Shown piece by piece: positions 45,794-53,090 of a DNA stretch of 64,000 bases (position 1 is the first letter of the stretch; each line of letters starts with the position of its first letter). A program made the translations under genes and the position numbers. The stretch is from the NCBI GenBank assembly GCA_963667605.2, contig CAXXUZ010000003.1:496001-560000 (forward strand), written 5' to 3'. The stretch is from JADLGL01 sp963667605. Lineage in GTDB: Bacteria; Pseudomonadota; Alphaproteobacteria; Rhizobiales; Kaistiaceae. The notes under the pieces are model-generated. The model saw only the letters and a program-made list of their open reading frames with translations, made no database searches and was not told where the DNA came from.

Positions 45794-45974
45794 AGCTGAT
45801 GGATCTCCCAATCGTCACGGTGCCAAGATCACGGCCATCGTCGTCGAAACAGGTGCTGAGAGCAACAATGCAACGGATGCGCGCCCGCCTTTTCTGTTTA
45901 CAAAGAAATGCCGCCCTTAAGGGCGGCAAGTGTCGAACGGAGACACGCACCATGCGGAGGCGCGCTGCCGTGGA

Positions 45975-46673
45975 TCAGGCAGCGGTGCCGGCCTCGCTTG
46001 CCCGACGCTTTTTTCCCGACGGAGCGTGCAGGCCACGCCGAACCGCCCCGAGAATATCCATATCCCGATCGCCAACGTTGAAATCGCCGAGATTGTGGAG
46101 CGCGATCTTCATCATCGAGGCCATATCCTCGGCGTTCTCGGGCTCCGCTTCCGCCAGCTTCTCCTCGATCGCGTACCGCCGAGCGTCGAACTGATCGACG
46201 ATTGCATCGGAACGAGATGAATCCATGTCTCCGGGGCGGTCTCGGTTCAGCTCAGCAAGGGCCAAGTTCATCCCGGCCTCGGTGACTTCCCATTCATGGT
46301 GAAGCTCCTCAACCGAAAGGCCCTCGAATTGTCCGGGCTCTGGCTTCTTCTCCTTGACCTCCAGCTCCTTGCCGGGTTCCGGCCCTCTCGGAATCGGAGT
46401 GTCGACGCCGACGGCGGGCTTGGCCGCTTCGAAAAGCTTCTCGTGCAGGGTTTCGGGCCGGTAGCTGGCGCTCTGTAGTTCGGCGGCCACAAGGCACAAT
46501 GCCTCGCGATGCGGGGCGTCAAGCGGACCATTCCCGCCACCCAACGCTTCATACAAGAGCCAAGCCCAGTTCTTTACATCGTGCACGTCTCCGTCAGAGT
46601 CGCAGATCAGGATCCACAGCGGATCACTCGCGGTTTTGGCAGGCGCATTTGTGGTAGGTGCTTTGGTAGCCAT
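45975..46673 (-). CDS. Hypothetical acidic protein of the accessory region
   Basis: Starting at MATKAPTTNAPAKTASDPLW (GGAGG 7 bases upstream) the protein has 232 residues. An N-terminal region with LICDSDGDVHDVKNWAWLLY is followed by a helical part rich in Glu and Leu (LSVEELHHEWEVTEAGMNLA, RRYAIEEKLAEAEPENAEDM) that may form a coiled coil, and a basic tail (GKKRRASEAG). No family is recognised. The stop of the upstream fragment lies 11 bp before its start, so they formed an operon, probably part of an integrated element. Confidence 0.6.
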   Translation of the reverse strand: MATKAPTTNAPAKTASDPLWILICDSDGDVHDVKNWAWLLYEALGGGNGPLDAPHREALCLVAAELQSASYRPETLHEKLFEAAKPAVGVDTPIPRGPEPGKELEVKEKKPEPGQFEGLSVEELHHEWEVTEAGMNLALAELNRDRPGDMDSSRSDAIVDQFDARRYAIEEKLAEAEPENAEDMASMMKIALHNLGDFNVGDRDMDILGAVRRGLHAPSGKKRRASEAGTAA

Positions 46674-46684
46674 GACGGCCTCCT

Positions 46685-46870
46685 TCACAGGCGGTTGTGG
46701 TCAGGGCCGGCGGGGTGCTCAAACACCTCGTCGGTCCGCTCATTCTCGTCGGCTGCATCGTCGAACGTCAAGGTAAAACCGCAGGACGGGACCGACGTGA
46801 GGCTGAGGAAATCCCCGCCGCGAAGTTCCCGCAGCCCGTGAATCGCGGTGGCGACTGCAGATAAGTCAAC
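46685..46870 (-). pseudogene. 3' end of an unidentified gene next to the IS1-type transposase
   Basis: The minus strand is open from 46870 and reads DLSAVATAIHGLRELRGGDF, then LSLTSVPSCGFTLTFDDAAD, ending PAGPDHNRL. No start codon is present upstream before the IS1-type gene, so this is the tail of a gene cut by that insertion. The family cannot be told. Confidence 0.4.
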
Positions 46871-46893
46871 TTACCCGATGGTTCGGTGGTGCA

Positions 46894-47781
46894 TCAGTTT
46901 GAAATGTGTTTCTTGTAGGTCTTGGGCCGACCCGGCTTCGGGGCGCGCTCATCCATGATCCGCACCAAGTCTTCCATATCCCAAAGCGTGTCGCTCAATC
47001 CGGCTGCCATGGCCGGGGTGACACGCAGCGTCTTGTGGATGCGGATGAAGTTGTACCAGACGGTATAGAGCGTGACCATGTGCATGTGGTTCTCGAACTT
47101 CTTTGAGAACGCATTGGTCAGCCGCGTGAAGCGGCGCATCTGCATCCGCATGGTGAGGTTCTGGCGCTCGACATAGGATGTGCTGACCGCGTTCGGATCG
47201 GGATTGCCCTCGACGCGGCGCTTGCGTGTCCCGGTGCATTCCGAGGGGCTGTACTTGCGCTCGTGCCCCTTCTGGCCCGTAGGCTCGCCGTACAGCTTAA
47301 TTAGCTGCGCATAGTCCACATCGCCCCCGAACGCACCCTCAACGGCTTCCAGATATGCCTTGTGGCCATCCGTGGTGAGCTGGACGCGGTTCGCCAGACG
47401 GCTACGCAGATCGTCCATGAAGGCGATTGCATACTCGCCGTCGCGGCCGCCCACTAGCCATGAGACAATCAGCTTGGAGTCGCTGTCCAGGGCGGTCCAC
47501 GTCCAAGTGTCGCCGGCCTCATCGGGCGCGGCCTTCGCCTTAGCGACGTTCTTCTGCTTGGCGTAGGTGAACGACCAGACTTCATCGCACTGTATGCGGC
47601 TGGCGGTAACGCCTTGCACTAATTCGTCATGCAGCTCAGCGCAGACCATGCCCGCGTCGATCAGCAGCTTGGCGACGGTGTTGAAGCTCACGTCAGCCAG
47701 CCGCGCAGTTGCCCGCATGGACTGGCCTTCGCAAAGCATATTAAGAATCAGGGAGCGAGTTTTCAGGGGCAGCTTGTTCAT
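46894..47781 (-). CDS. IS1 family (long form) transposase
   Basis: Starting at MNKLPLKTRSLILNMLCEGQ the protein has 295 residues; 16 upstream codons are open but the family normally begins here. It has an N-terminal helix-turn-helix (RATARLADVSFNTVAKLLID), a DDE domain with QCDEVWSFTYAKQKN, LTTDGHKAYLEAVEG, and NAVSTSYVERQNLTMRMQMR. Long IS1-type transposases of this kind are single-frame, unlike the classical InsAB. Terminal inverted repeats could not be placed with confidence. It truncates the gene to its left. Confidence 0.88.
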   Translation of the reverse strand: MNKLPLKTRSLILNMLCEGQSMRATARLADVSFNTVAKLLIDAGMVCAELHDELVQGVTASRIQCDEVWSFTYAKQKNVAKAKAAPDEAGDTWTWTALDSDSKLIVSWLVGGRDGEYAIAFMDDLRSRLANRVQLTTDGHKAYLEAVEGAFGGDVDYAQLIKLYGEPTGQKGHERKYSPSECTGTRKRRVEGNPDPNAVSTSYVERQNLTMRMQMRRFTRLTNAFSKKFENHMHMVTLYTVWYNFIRIHKTLRVTPAMAAGLSDTLWDMEDLVRIMDERAPKPGRPKTYKKHISN

Positions 47782-47911
47782 GCCATTAATATATGAACTA
47801 CGATGCTTAGTGTCAAGCAACATTCGCAAGCACCTTGGTCCATCGTTTATGCTTGCATGATGCCGAGGGAGCGCCTAAGATGCAAGCATATTTTGAATGG
47901 AGGATGCTTTC

Positions 47912-48940
47912 GTGACCGAGAAAAATGTCAGGGGTCAAGCTGGCGGCAAAGCCCGATCCGAAGTGCTCCCGCCCTCAAAGCGCGGTGAGATCGCGCGTAA
48001 AGCAGCGCTGGCTCGGTGGGGAGCGCGTGCTTCGCATCGGGGTAACTTCCAGGAAATGTTTGGCATTGACGTTGAGTGCTACGTTCTTGACGACGCTGAA
48101 AAGACGGCCGTCATCAGTCAGACAGGTATGGCCCGTGCTCTTGGTCTCTCATCGCGGGGCAACGCCTTGCCACGTTTCGTGGACAGTAAAGTGATGCGCG
48201 AAGCCATCGGCGCCGAACTAAGGCAAAAAATAGAGAATCCTCTGAAATTTCAATGGGGTAAACCCGGCGCCGAGAATCGGGGAACTACCATTCACGGCTT
48301 TGATTCGGCGATGCTGATTGATCTCTGCAATGCCATTATCGAGATCGAAGCTAGCGGGCATCTCCCGCAACGAACTGCCAAGATAGCGGATCAAGCACAC
48401 ATCATCATCGGCGCGTCGGCTAAGTCAGGCATCAAGCAATTAGTGTATGCGCTGGCTGGCTATAATCCGACCGTCGAAGAAGTAATCGCTGCGTTCAAAC
48501 TTTATGTTCAGGATGAAGCAAAGAAATACGAGCCAGAATTCCCAAATGAACTTTACGCAGAGTGGTACCGACTATACGGGATCCCCGTGTTGATCAGAGG
48601 GAAGCCATGGTACTTTAAGCACCTGACGGTTCGGCACATCTATCACCCTTTGGCGAGAAGCAAGGGGAACATCCTTATCCTGCTAAAGGCGCTCAAGGGT
48701 AAGGATGGAGACCGCCAGAAAAAATTGTTCCAGTTTCTCAATGAGATAGGAGCGCGCGCGCTAAGAATTCACCTCGGACGAGTGCTGGAGATGGCGGAAT
48801 CGTCAGGGGCGAAACACGAATACGAGAACAAGATTGCCCAACGGTTCGGCGGGCAACAGGAACTCGAACTAGTCCTTCTTAACGAACCCAGCGCTTCGCC
48901 GCAGCCTTCCGCGCGATCTCGGAGCGCCGCTCAGGGGTGA
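47912..48940 (+). CDS. P63C domain protein
   Basis: The GTG at 47912 follows GGAGG by 10 bases and gives MTEKNVRGQAGGKARSEVLP, 342 residues; an ATG 15 bases upstream is the alternative. The N-terminus has a GGKAR...R-EIARKAA-ARWG motif. The P63C domain (about residues 205-300, with LYAEWYRLYGIP and VRHIYHPLARSKG) is found in phage and genomic-island proteins; its biochemical role is not known. The C-terminus overlaps a small convergent gene by 62 bp. The composition is less GC-rich than the flanking core genes, which fits horizontal transfer. Confidence 0.82.
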   Translation: MTEKNVRGQAGGKARSEVLPPSKRGEIARKAALARWGARASHRGNFQEMFGIDVECYVLDDAEKTAVISQTGMARALGLSSRGNALPRFVDSKVMREAIGAELRQKIENPLKFQWGKPGAENRGTTIHGFDSAMLIDLCNAIIEIEASGHLPQRTAKIADQAHIIIGASAKSGIKQLVYALAGYNPTVEEVIAAFKLYVQDEAKKYEPEFPNELYAEWYRLYGIPVLIRGKPWYFKHLTVRHIYHPLARSKGNILILLKALKGKDGDRQKKLFQFLNEIGARALRIHLGRVLEMAESSGAKHEYENKIAQRFGGQQELELVLLNEPSASPQPSARSRSAAQG

Positions 48941-49109
48941 GCTTTTTGGCACGAGCCTTGCCGCCCTTGGCGCCCAGCGCCTTGGCGGCGGGGTCCTTGC
49001 CGTCGTCCTCGAATTCTTCCTCGCGCTGGCCTGTGGCAACCTCCATGACGCGCACGGCATTGCCGGTCACGTCGGCGGGGCGTTTCTGGCCTTGTGGTCC
49101 CTTAGGCAC
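48879..49109 (-). CDS. Small basic protein with a KARA...EIARKAA-RW tail
   Basis: I take a GTG start at MPKGPQGQKRPADVTGNAVR, giving 76 residues. The middle is acidic (EEEFEDDGKDPAAKALG) and the end is GGKARAKKLTPERRSEIARK followed by AAAKRWVR, the same motif that opens the convergent P63C protein. Proteins of this form are common in alphaproteobacteria and are annotated as hypothetical or RNA-binding. The Lys/Arg/Ala-rich helix suggests nucleic acid binding. It is tail-to-tail overlapped with P63C and immediately follows another small gene. Confidence 0.65.
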   Translation of the reverse strand: MPKGPQGQKRPADVTGNAVRVMEVATGQREEEFEDDGKDPAAKALGAKGGKARAKKLTPERRSEIARKAAAKRWVR

Positions 49110-49110
49110 G

Positions 49111-49314
49111 TTATTTCTGCATCGTTGCGATGAAGTCTTGCCATGATATCTTTTTCCCGTTCTCTTTGGCTTTCTTGCCCCTACACCAAACAAGACCCGT
49201 CATCGTCAAATAACAGTCACCTAATAGCTTCCCCTTGGGGTCCCGTACCTCAAACTCTATTCCCTTGGACTTCACATCCATCTCGACATCAAAGGATTTG
49301 ATTGAAACTTTCAT
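49111..49314 (-). CDS. Hypothetical 67-residue protein
   Basis: The frame begins MKVSIKSFDVEMDVKSKGIE and continues FEVRDPKGKLLGDCYLTMTG, ending LVWCRGKKAKENGKKISWQDFIATMQK. Small proteins of this pattern (strand-rich start, then a W-C-x-GK segment) are frequent in genomic islands; the function is unknown. The stop lies 1 bp before the GTG of the next small gene, so they are cotranscribed. Its two Cys are 18 residues apart. Confidence 0.6.
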   Translation of the reverse strand: MKVSIKSFDVEMDVKSKGIEFEVRDPKGKLLGDCYLTMTGLVWCRGKKAKENGKKISWQDFIATMQK

Positions 49315-49449
49315 CGCTGAGACCTCCCCATGCTTCCCGCTAAGCATACATGGAGATAAGACGCCTGGCGAGGGGGCAGATTCAAACTGACGCACTACCG
49401 CAATTTCCATTTGCTTGACATCGAAGGGCCGGCGTTCGAGACTGGCCAG

Positions 49450-50133
49450 ATGTTGGGCGCAGCAAATCGGCTGGCCGAAATCCGGCAGCGAATGAGGAAG
49501 GCAGAGACTGATTTCGGCCGTTCTGCCGACAACGTGCGGCTGATTGCGGTCTCAAAGACATTCGATTCGGAGGCGATACGACCGATGATTTCAGCGGGGC
49601 AACGTCATTTCGGTGAAAACAGGGTACAAGAGGCGATGCGGAAATGGCCGGAGCTTAAGGAAGCACAGCCGGATTTGACGCTTCATCTGGTCGGGCCGCT
49701 GCAGTCAAACAAGGCGGCGGAAGCGGTCCGGCTGTTTGACGTCATCCACACGGTCGACCGAGACAAGATCGCCGCCGCGATCGCGGCCGAGAGCGCCAAG
49801 CAGAAGCGGCAACCGGGGCTTTTCGCCCAGGTCAACACTGGTGGCGAGTCGCAGAAAACAGGCATCGCGGCGGAGGAGGCGGTCGGTTTCGTCGAGCATT
49901 GCCGGACTGCGCACGGTCTTTTGATCGAGGGGCTGATGGCGATCCCACCGGCTGAGGAAGCGCCCGGACTACATTTTGCGCTGCTGGGGAAGCTTGCCAG
50001 TGAAGCCGGACTTTCGCGCCTTTCCATGGGGATGAGCAACGATTTCGAAACAGCAATTGCGTTCGGCTCGACCGATATCCACATAGGCCGCGCCTTGTTC
50101 GGCGAGCGTCCAATCCAAAGCGAGAACGGCTGA
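49450..50133 (+). CDS. YggS/PROSC family pyridoxal phosphate homeostasis protein
   Basis: YggS-type proteins bind pyridoxal 5'-phosphate and help keep free vitamin B6 and amino acid pools in balance; no enzymatic reaction is proven. I start at MLGAANRLAEIRQRM, giving 227 residues; a TTG 39 bases upstream is possible. The PLP lysine lies in LIAVSKTFD (about residue 36), and GENRVQEAM, HLVGPLQSNK and LSMGMSNDFETAI are family motifs. It marks the return to core chromosome after the accessory region. Confidence 0.9.
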   Translation: MLGAANRLAEIRQRMRKAETDFGRSADNVRLIAVSKTFDSEAIRPMISAGQRHFGENRVQEAMRKWPELKEAQPDLTLHLVGPLQSNKAAEAVRLFDVIHTVDRDKIAAAIAAESAKQKRQPGLFAQVNTGGESQKTGIAAEEAVGFVEHCRTAHGLLIEGLMAIPPAEEAPGLHFALLGKLASEAGLSRLSMGMSNDFETAIAFGSTDIHIGRALFGERPIQSENG

Positions 50134-50235
50134 AACACTCGATTTCGGTGTTGTAGGAGCTGATGCAAGCCTTGTTTGGCACCAATCGAGAGGCCAGGTA
50201 GGTGGGGCACTGTCTCAACTCACCTCCTAGAACAA

Positions 50236-50946
50236 ATGGATGCCGCGGCCATGGAACGATCAGTGACCAAGCGACGTATCCTGATTGTCGATGATGACGA
50301 GATGCTTCGTGACAGCCTAACTGAGCAGCTCGCGCTCCACCCGGAGTTTGAAATCGCCCCTGCGGGGACGGCTGCGGAGGGACTCGAACAGGCTCGGGCG
50401 ACACCAACCGACCTTGTGGTGATGGATGTAGGGCTTCCCGATTTCGACGGCCGGGAGGCGGTAAAACAATTGCGAAGCGGCGGTTTTCGTGCGCCGATCA
50501 TCATGTTGACGGCACACGATTCGGAGGATGACACCGTGGTCGGCTTGGAGGCTGGCGCCAATGACTACGTCACCAAGCCGTTCCGGTTCGCTGTGCTTCT
50601 GGCCAGGATAAAGGCTCAGCTTAGGCAGTTCGAGCAAAGTGAGGATGCGACTTTCAAAGTGGGCCATTACACGTTCCGCCCAAGCGCCAAGCTGTTGGTC
50701 GATCCGAGCGGACAAAAGGTCCGGTTGACCGAGAAAGAGACGGCGATCCTGAAATATCTCTACCGCGCCGGGGAAAAAGCGGTTACGCGGGATGTATTGT
50801 TGCATGAGGTTTGGGGTTACAATAGTGGAGTGACGACCCATACGCTCGAAACCCATATCTACCGTCTCCGGCAGAAGATAGAGCGACGGCCGGTACAGGC
50901 GGAATTGCTGATCACCGAAGCCGGCGGTTATCGGCTCGCGCCTTGA
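50236..50946 (+). CDS. OmpR/PhoB family response regulator
   Basis: This 236-residue protein has a receiver domain with acidic pocket VDDDE, phosphoacceptor Asp in VVMDVGLPDFDG (about residue 64) and Lys in DYVTKPF, followed by a winged-helix domain with GEKAVTRDVLLHEVWGYNSG and HTLETHIYRLRQKIE. The C-terminus GGYRLAP is typical. No histidine kinase is adjacent, so its partner is elsewhere. The first of several in-frame ATGs (50176) gives 20 extra residues; the region between lacks a good ribosome binding site. Confidence 0.9.
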   Translation: MDAAAMERSVTKRRILIVDDDEMLRDSLTEQLALHPEFEIAPAGTAAEGLEQARATPTDLVVMDVGLPDFDGREAVKQLRSGGFRAPIIMLTAHDSEDDTVVGLEAGANDYVTKPFRFAVLLARIKAQLRQFEQSEDATFKVGHYTFRPSAKLLVDPSGQKVRLTEKETAILKYLYRAGEKAVTRDVLLHEVWGYNSGVTTHTLETHIYRLRQKIERRPVQAELLITEAGGYRLAP

Positions 50947-50973
50947 ACGACCCGGCCGGTCGCGGATGCGCCA

Positions 50974-51438
50974 TTGAGCCTTGCAAGTGATATTGAACTT
51001 CTTGGTCGCGTCTCGCTGTTTACCGGCCTATCTGCGGACAATCTCCGACTTCTCGCTTTCAGTGCCCAGCGTCGGGAACTGGAAGCTGGCGACACATTGT
51101 TCCGAATGGGCGAGCCGGCCCGGTCCGGATTTGTTATCGGTAGCGGTGAGATCGAACTCGCCACTGGCTTCGGCAAGGATCGGCAGTTGCTCGAATCCTG
51201 CCATCGCGGCCATCTCATTGGTGGGATTGCGCTGTTCGTCGAGGGCAAGCGTCCGGCCGACGCGGCGGCGGGCGATGCCTGCACATTGATGGAAATCAGC
51301 CGTCAATTGATGAATCGGATGCTGACTGAATGTCCCGAGGTGGCCGAGGAACTCTATGCCAAACTGGCGAAGCGTCTTGCCGGCACGATAGATGAGTTAC
51401 AACAGGTTCGGCAGACACTGCTTTCCATCGGCAGCTGA
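50974..51438 (+). CDS. Cyclic nucleotide-binding domain protein without HTH
   Basis: A 154-residue cNMP-binding (CAP_ED) domain: VSLFTGLSADNLRLLAFSAQ, then ELEAGDTLFRMGEPARSGFV, then IGSGEIELATGFG and RPADAAAGDACTLMEISRQL. The helix-turn-helix of Crp/Fnr proteins is absent, so it is a sensor domain that acts through a partner. The only possible start is TTG at 50974, because a stop lies 30 bp upstream in frame. It follows the response regulator by 27 bp and may work with it. Confidence 0.8.
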   Translation: MSLASDIELLGRVSLFTGLSADNLRLLAFSAQRRELEAGDTLFRMGEPARSGFVIGSGEIELATGFGKDRQLLESCHRGHLIGGIALFVEGKRPADAAAGDACTLMEISRQLMNRMLTECPEVAEELYAKLAKRLAGTIDELQQVRQTLLSIGS

Positions 51439-51446
51439 TCCGGCCG

Positions 51447-52250
51447 TCAATTTGCGATCGAAGCAATCACCGGGACATGGTCCGAGGGGCGGTTCCAGCC
51501 ACGGGCGTCGCTGACGATCTCGATGCCGTGGAGGCGGTGGGCCAGCGGCGCCGTGACCCAGATGTGATCGAGGCGGCGACCGCGATTGGAGGCGCGCCAG
51601 TCGCGGGCGCGATAGCTCCACCAAGTGTAAAGCCTTTCCTCGGCCGGCACGAAATGCCGTGCGGCGTCGACCCATCCGCCGGCGCTGAGGATTGCTTGCA
51701 GGCGTTCGGTCTCCATCGGCGTGTGACTTACCACTTTCAGGAGCTGTCGATGAGACCAGACGTCCTGCTCCAAGGGAGCAACGTTGAGGTCGCCGACCAG
51801 GATGGCGAGCTCGTCCCCATTGGTTCCGCCAAGCCAGTCACGCATCTCTTCGAGGAAGGCGAGCTTGTGCTCGAACTTGGGATTGGTTTCGGGGTCGGGC
51901 TCGTCGCCGCCAGCGGGAACATAGAAATTGTGCAGCGTTATGTTCGCGCTGCCGACGGCAATGGTAGCGCTGAGATGCCGGGCATCGTCCTTGCCGCAGA
52001 ATGACCGTCGGGATTCGGCGGCGAAGGGAAGCCGAGAGACTATGGCAACGCCGTGATAGCCGGGCTGGCCGTTAACCACGATGTGGTGATAGCCGAGCTT
52101 GTGGAAAGCCAAATAGGGGAAATTGTCGGCCGTACACTTGATTTCCTGGAGGCACAGCAAGTCCGGGCGGCGCTGCTTGAGGAAGCGCCCCACAAGGCCA
52201 ATGCGAAGGCGGACCGAATTGATGTTCCAGGTGGCAACGCTGAAGGACAT
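51447..52250 (-). CDS. xth: Exodeoxyribonuclease III
   Basis: This AP endonuclease and 3'-phosphatase functions in base excision repair. From MSFSVATWNINSVRLRIGLV it has 267 residues, the usual length. Active-site motifs are visible: WNINSVR (Asn7), LCLQEIKCTADNFP (Glu34), VGDLNVAP (Asp/Asn), and the C-terminal RLDHIWVT and SDHVPV with the catalytic Asp-His pair. It converges on the cNMP gene and lies next to lolA, as in other Hyphomicrobiales. Confidence 0.95.
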   Translation of the reverse strand: MSFSVATWNINSVRLRIGLVGRFLKQRRPDLLCLQEIKCTADNFPYLAFHKLGYHHIVVNGQPGYHGVAIVSRLPFAAESRRSFCGKDDARHLSATIAVGSANITLHNFYVPAGGDEPDPETNPKFEHKLAFLEEMRDWLGGTNGDELAILVGDLNVAPLEQDVWSHRQLLKVVSHTPMETERLQAILSAGGWVDAARHFVPAEERLYTWWSYRARDWRASNRGRRLDHIWVTAPLAHRLHGIEIVSDARGWNRPSDHVPVIASIAN

Positions 52251-52312
52251 GATTTCTCGCAATGGCGAGCCGTAATTACGGCGGCGGCCGATCGCGATCA
52301 ACGGCAAAAGTG

Positions 52313-53008
52313 TCAGCGACTGTCGCGGGGGTCGGAGTCCTGGTTGACAATGACGAAATGGGCGGCGTCGACCGGCTGGTTGAGCGCAGTGTCGAACATC
52401 ACGAAGGTGATGGTGCTGCCGCGCCTATCGGTCGTGACCCACTGCTCGAGCTCATAATTCTGGCGGTCGAAATAAAGTGTCAGCCATCCCCCGTCATCGG
52501 CGGCCGCCAGCACGACGATAATGTACTCCTCGGCGTTGAGCAGAATGTCGCGGACATTTTGCTCCGAGGTGAGGTCGGTGTATTGGGCAAGCAGAAGCGC
52601 CAGTGGTGTTCGCGAGAGCCGAAAGAAACTCTGAGTTCCACGGCCGCGGTCCTCAACTGCGAGCGTCTCGCCATTAGCGATAACGACGAGTTCGGAGGGC
52701 GGATAGTAGTTGAGTCTCAGAAGCCCCGGTCGGGCGAAATAGAAGGCGCCCTCCGTCAGATCGGCGGCGGTCGGGCCGATCTGGATGAACTCGCCCTGCA
52801 AGGTACGGATACCGTTGAAATAGGCATTGACCGCAATCAGCGCATCGAGTTGGGGAAGGCTGAGATGGCCCAGCGCCGGTCGCTGACGGGGCAGAGGCAC
52901 TTCTTGAGCCTGAGCGGCACTGACCGACCCGATGACGAGCAACGTGGCCAATAGTCCGACGGCGAATCGGATGCGGCCGCCCAATCGGCCAAAAGGAAGG
53001 CTGGTCAG
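52313..53008 (-). CDS. lolA: Outer-membrane lipoprotein carrier LolA-like protein
   Basis: LolA ferries lipoproteins across the periplasm. The mature part (AVNAYFNGIRTLQGEFIQIG, AFYFARPGLLRLNYYPPSEL, RTPLALLLAQ, TLYFDRQNYELEQWVTTDRR) matches the LolA fold. A signal segment FAVGLLATLLVIGSVSAAQA precedes it. No ATG lies near: CTG at 53008 has GGGAGA upstream and TTG at 52984 is an alternative, so the start is uncertain. Gene order xth-lolA-ftsK supports the assignment. Confidence 0.82.
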   Translation of the reverse strand: MTSLPFGRLGGRIRFAVGLLATLLVIGSVSAAQAQEVPLPRQRPALGHLSLPQLDALIAVNAYFNGIRTLQGEFIQIGPTAADLTEGAFYFARPGLLRLNYYPPSELVVIANGETLAVEDRGRGTQSFFRLSRTPLALLLAQYTDLTSEQNVRDILLNAEEYIIVVLAAADDGGWLTLYFDRQNYELEQWVTTDRRGSTITFVMFDTALNQPVDAAHFVIVNQDSDPRDSR

Positions 53009-53090
53009 GATCGAGTCTCCCGGCGAAATTGTGCTTTTGCCGCGGTCAGCTAAGGGTGCGATGTGGCTTTTCCGAGGCCGTTGAAGTTCG

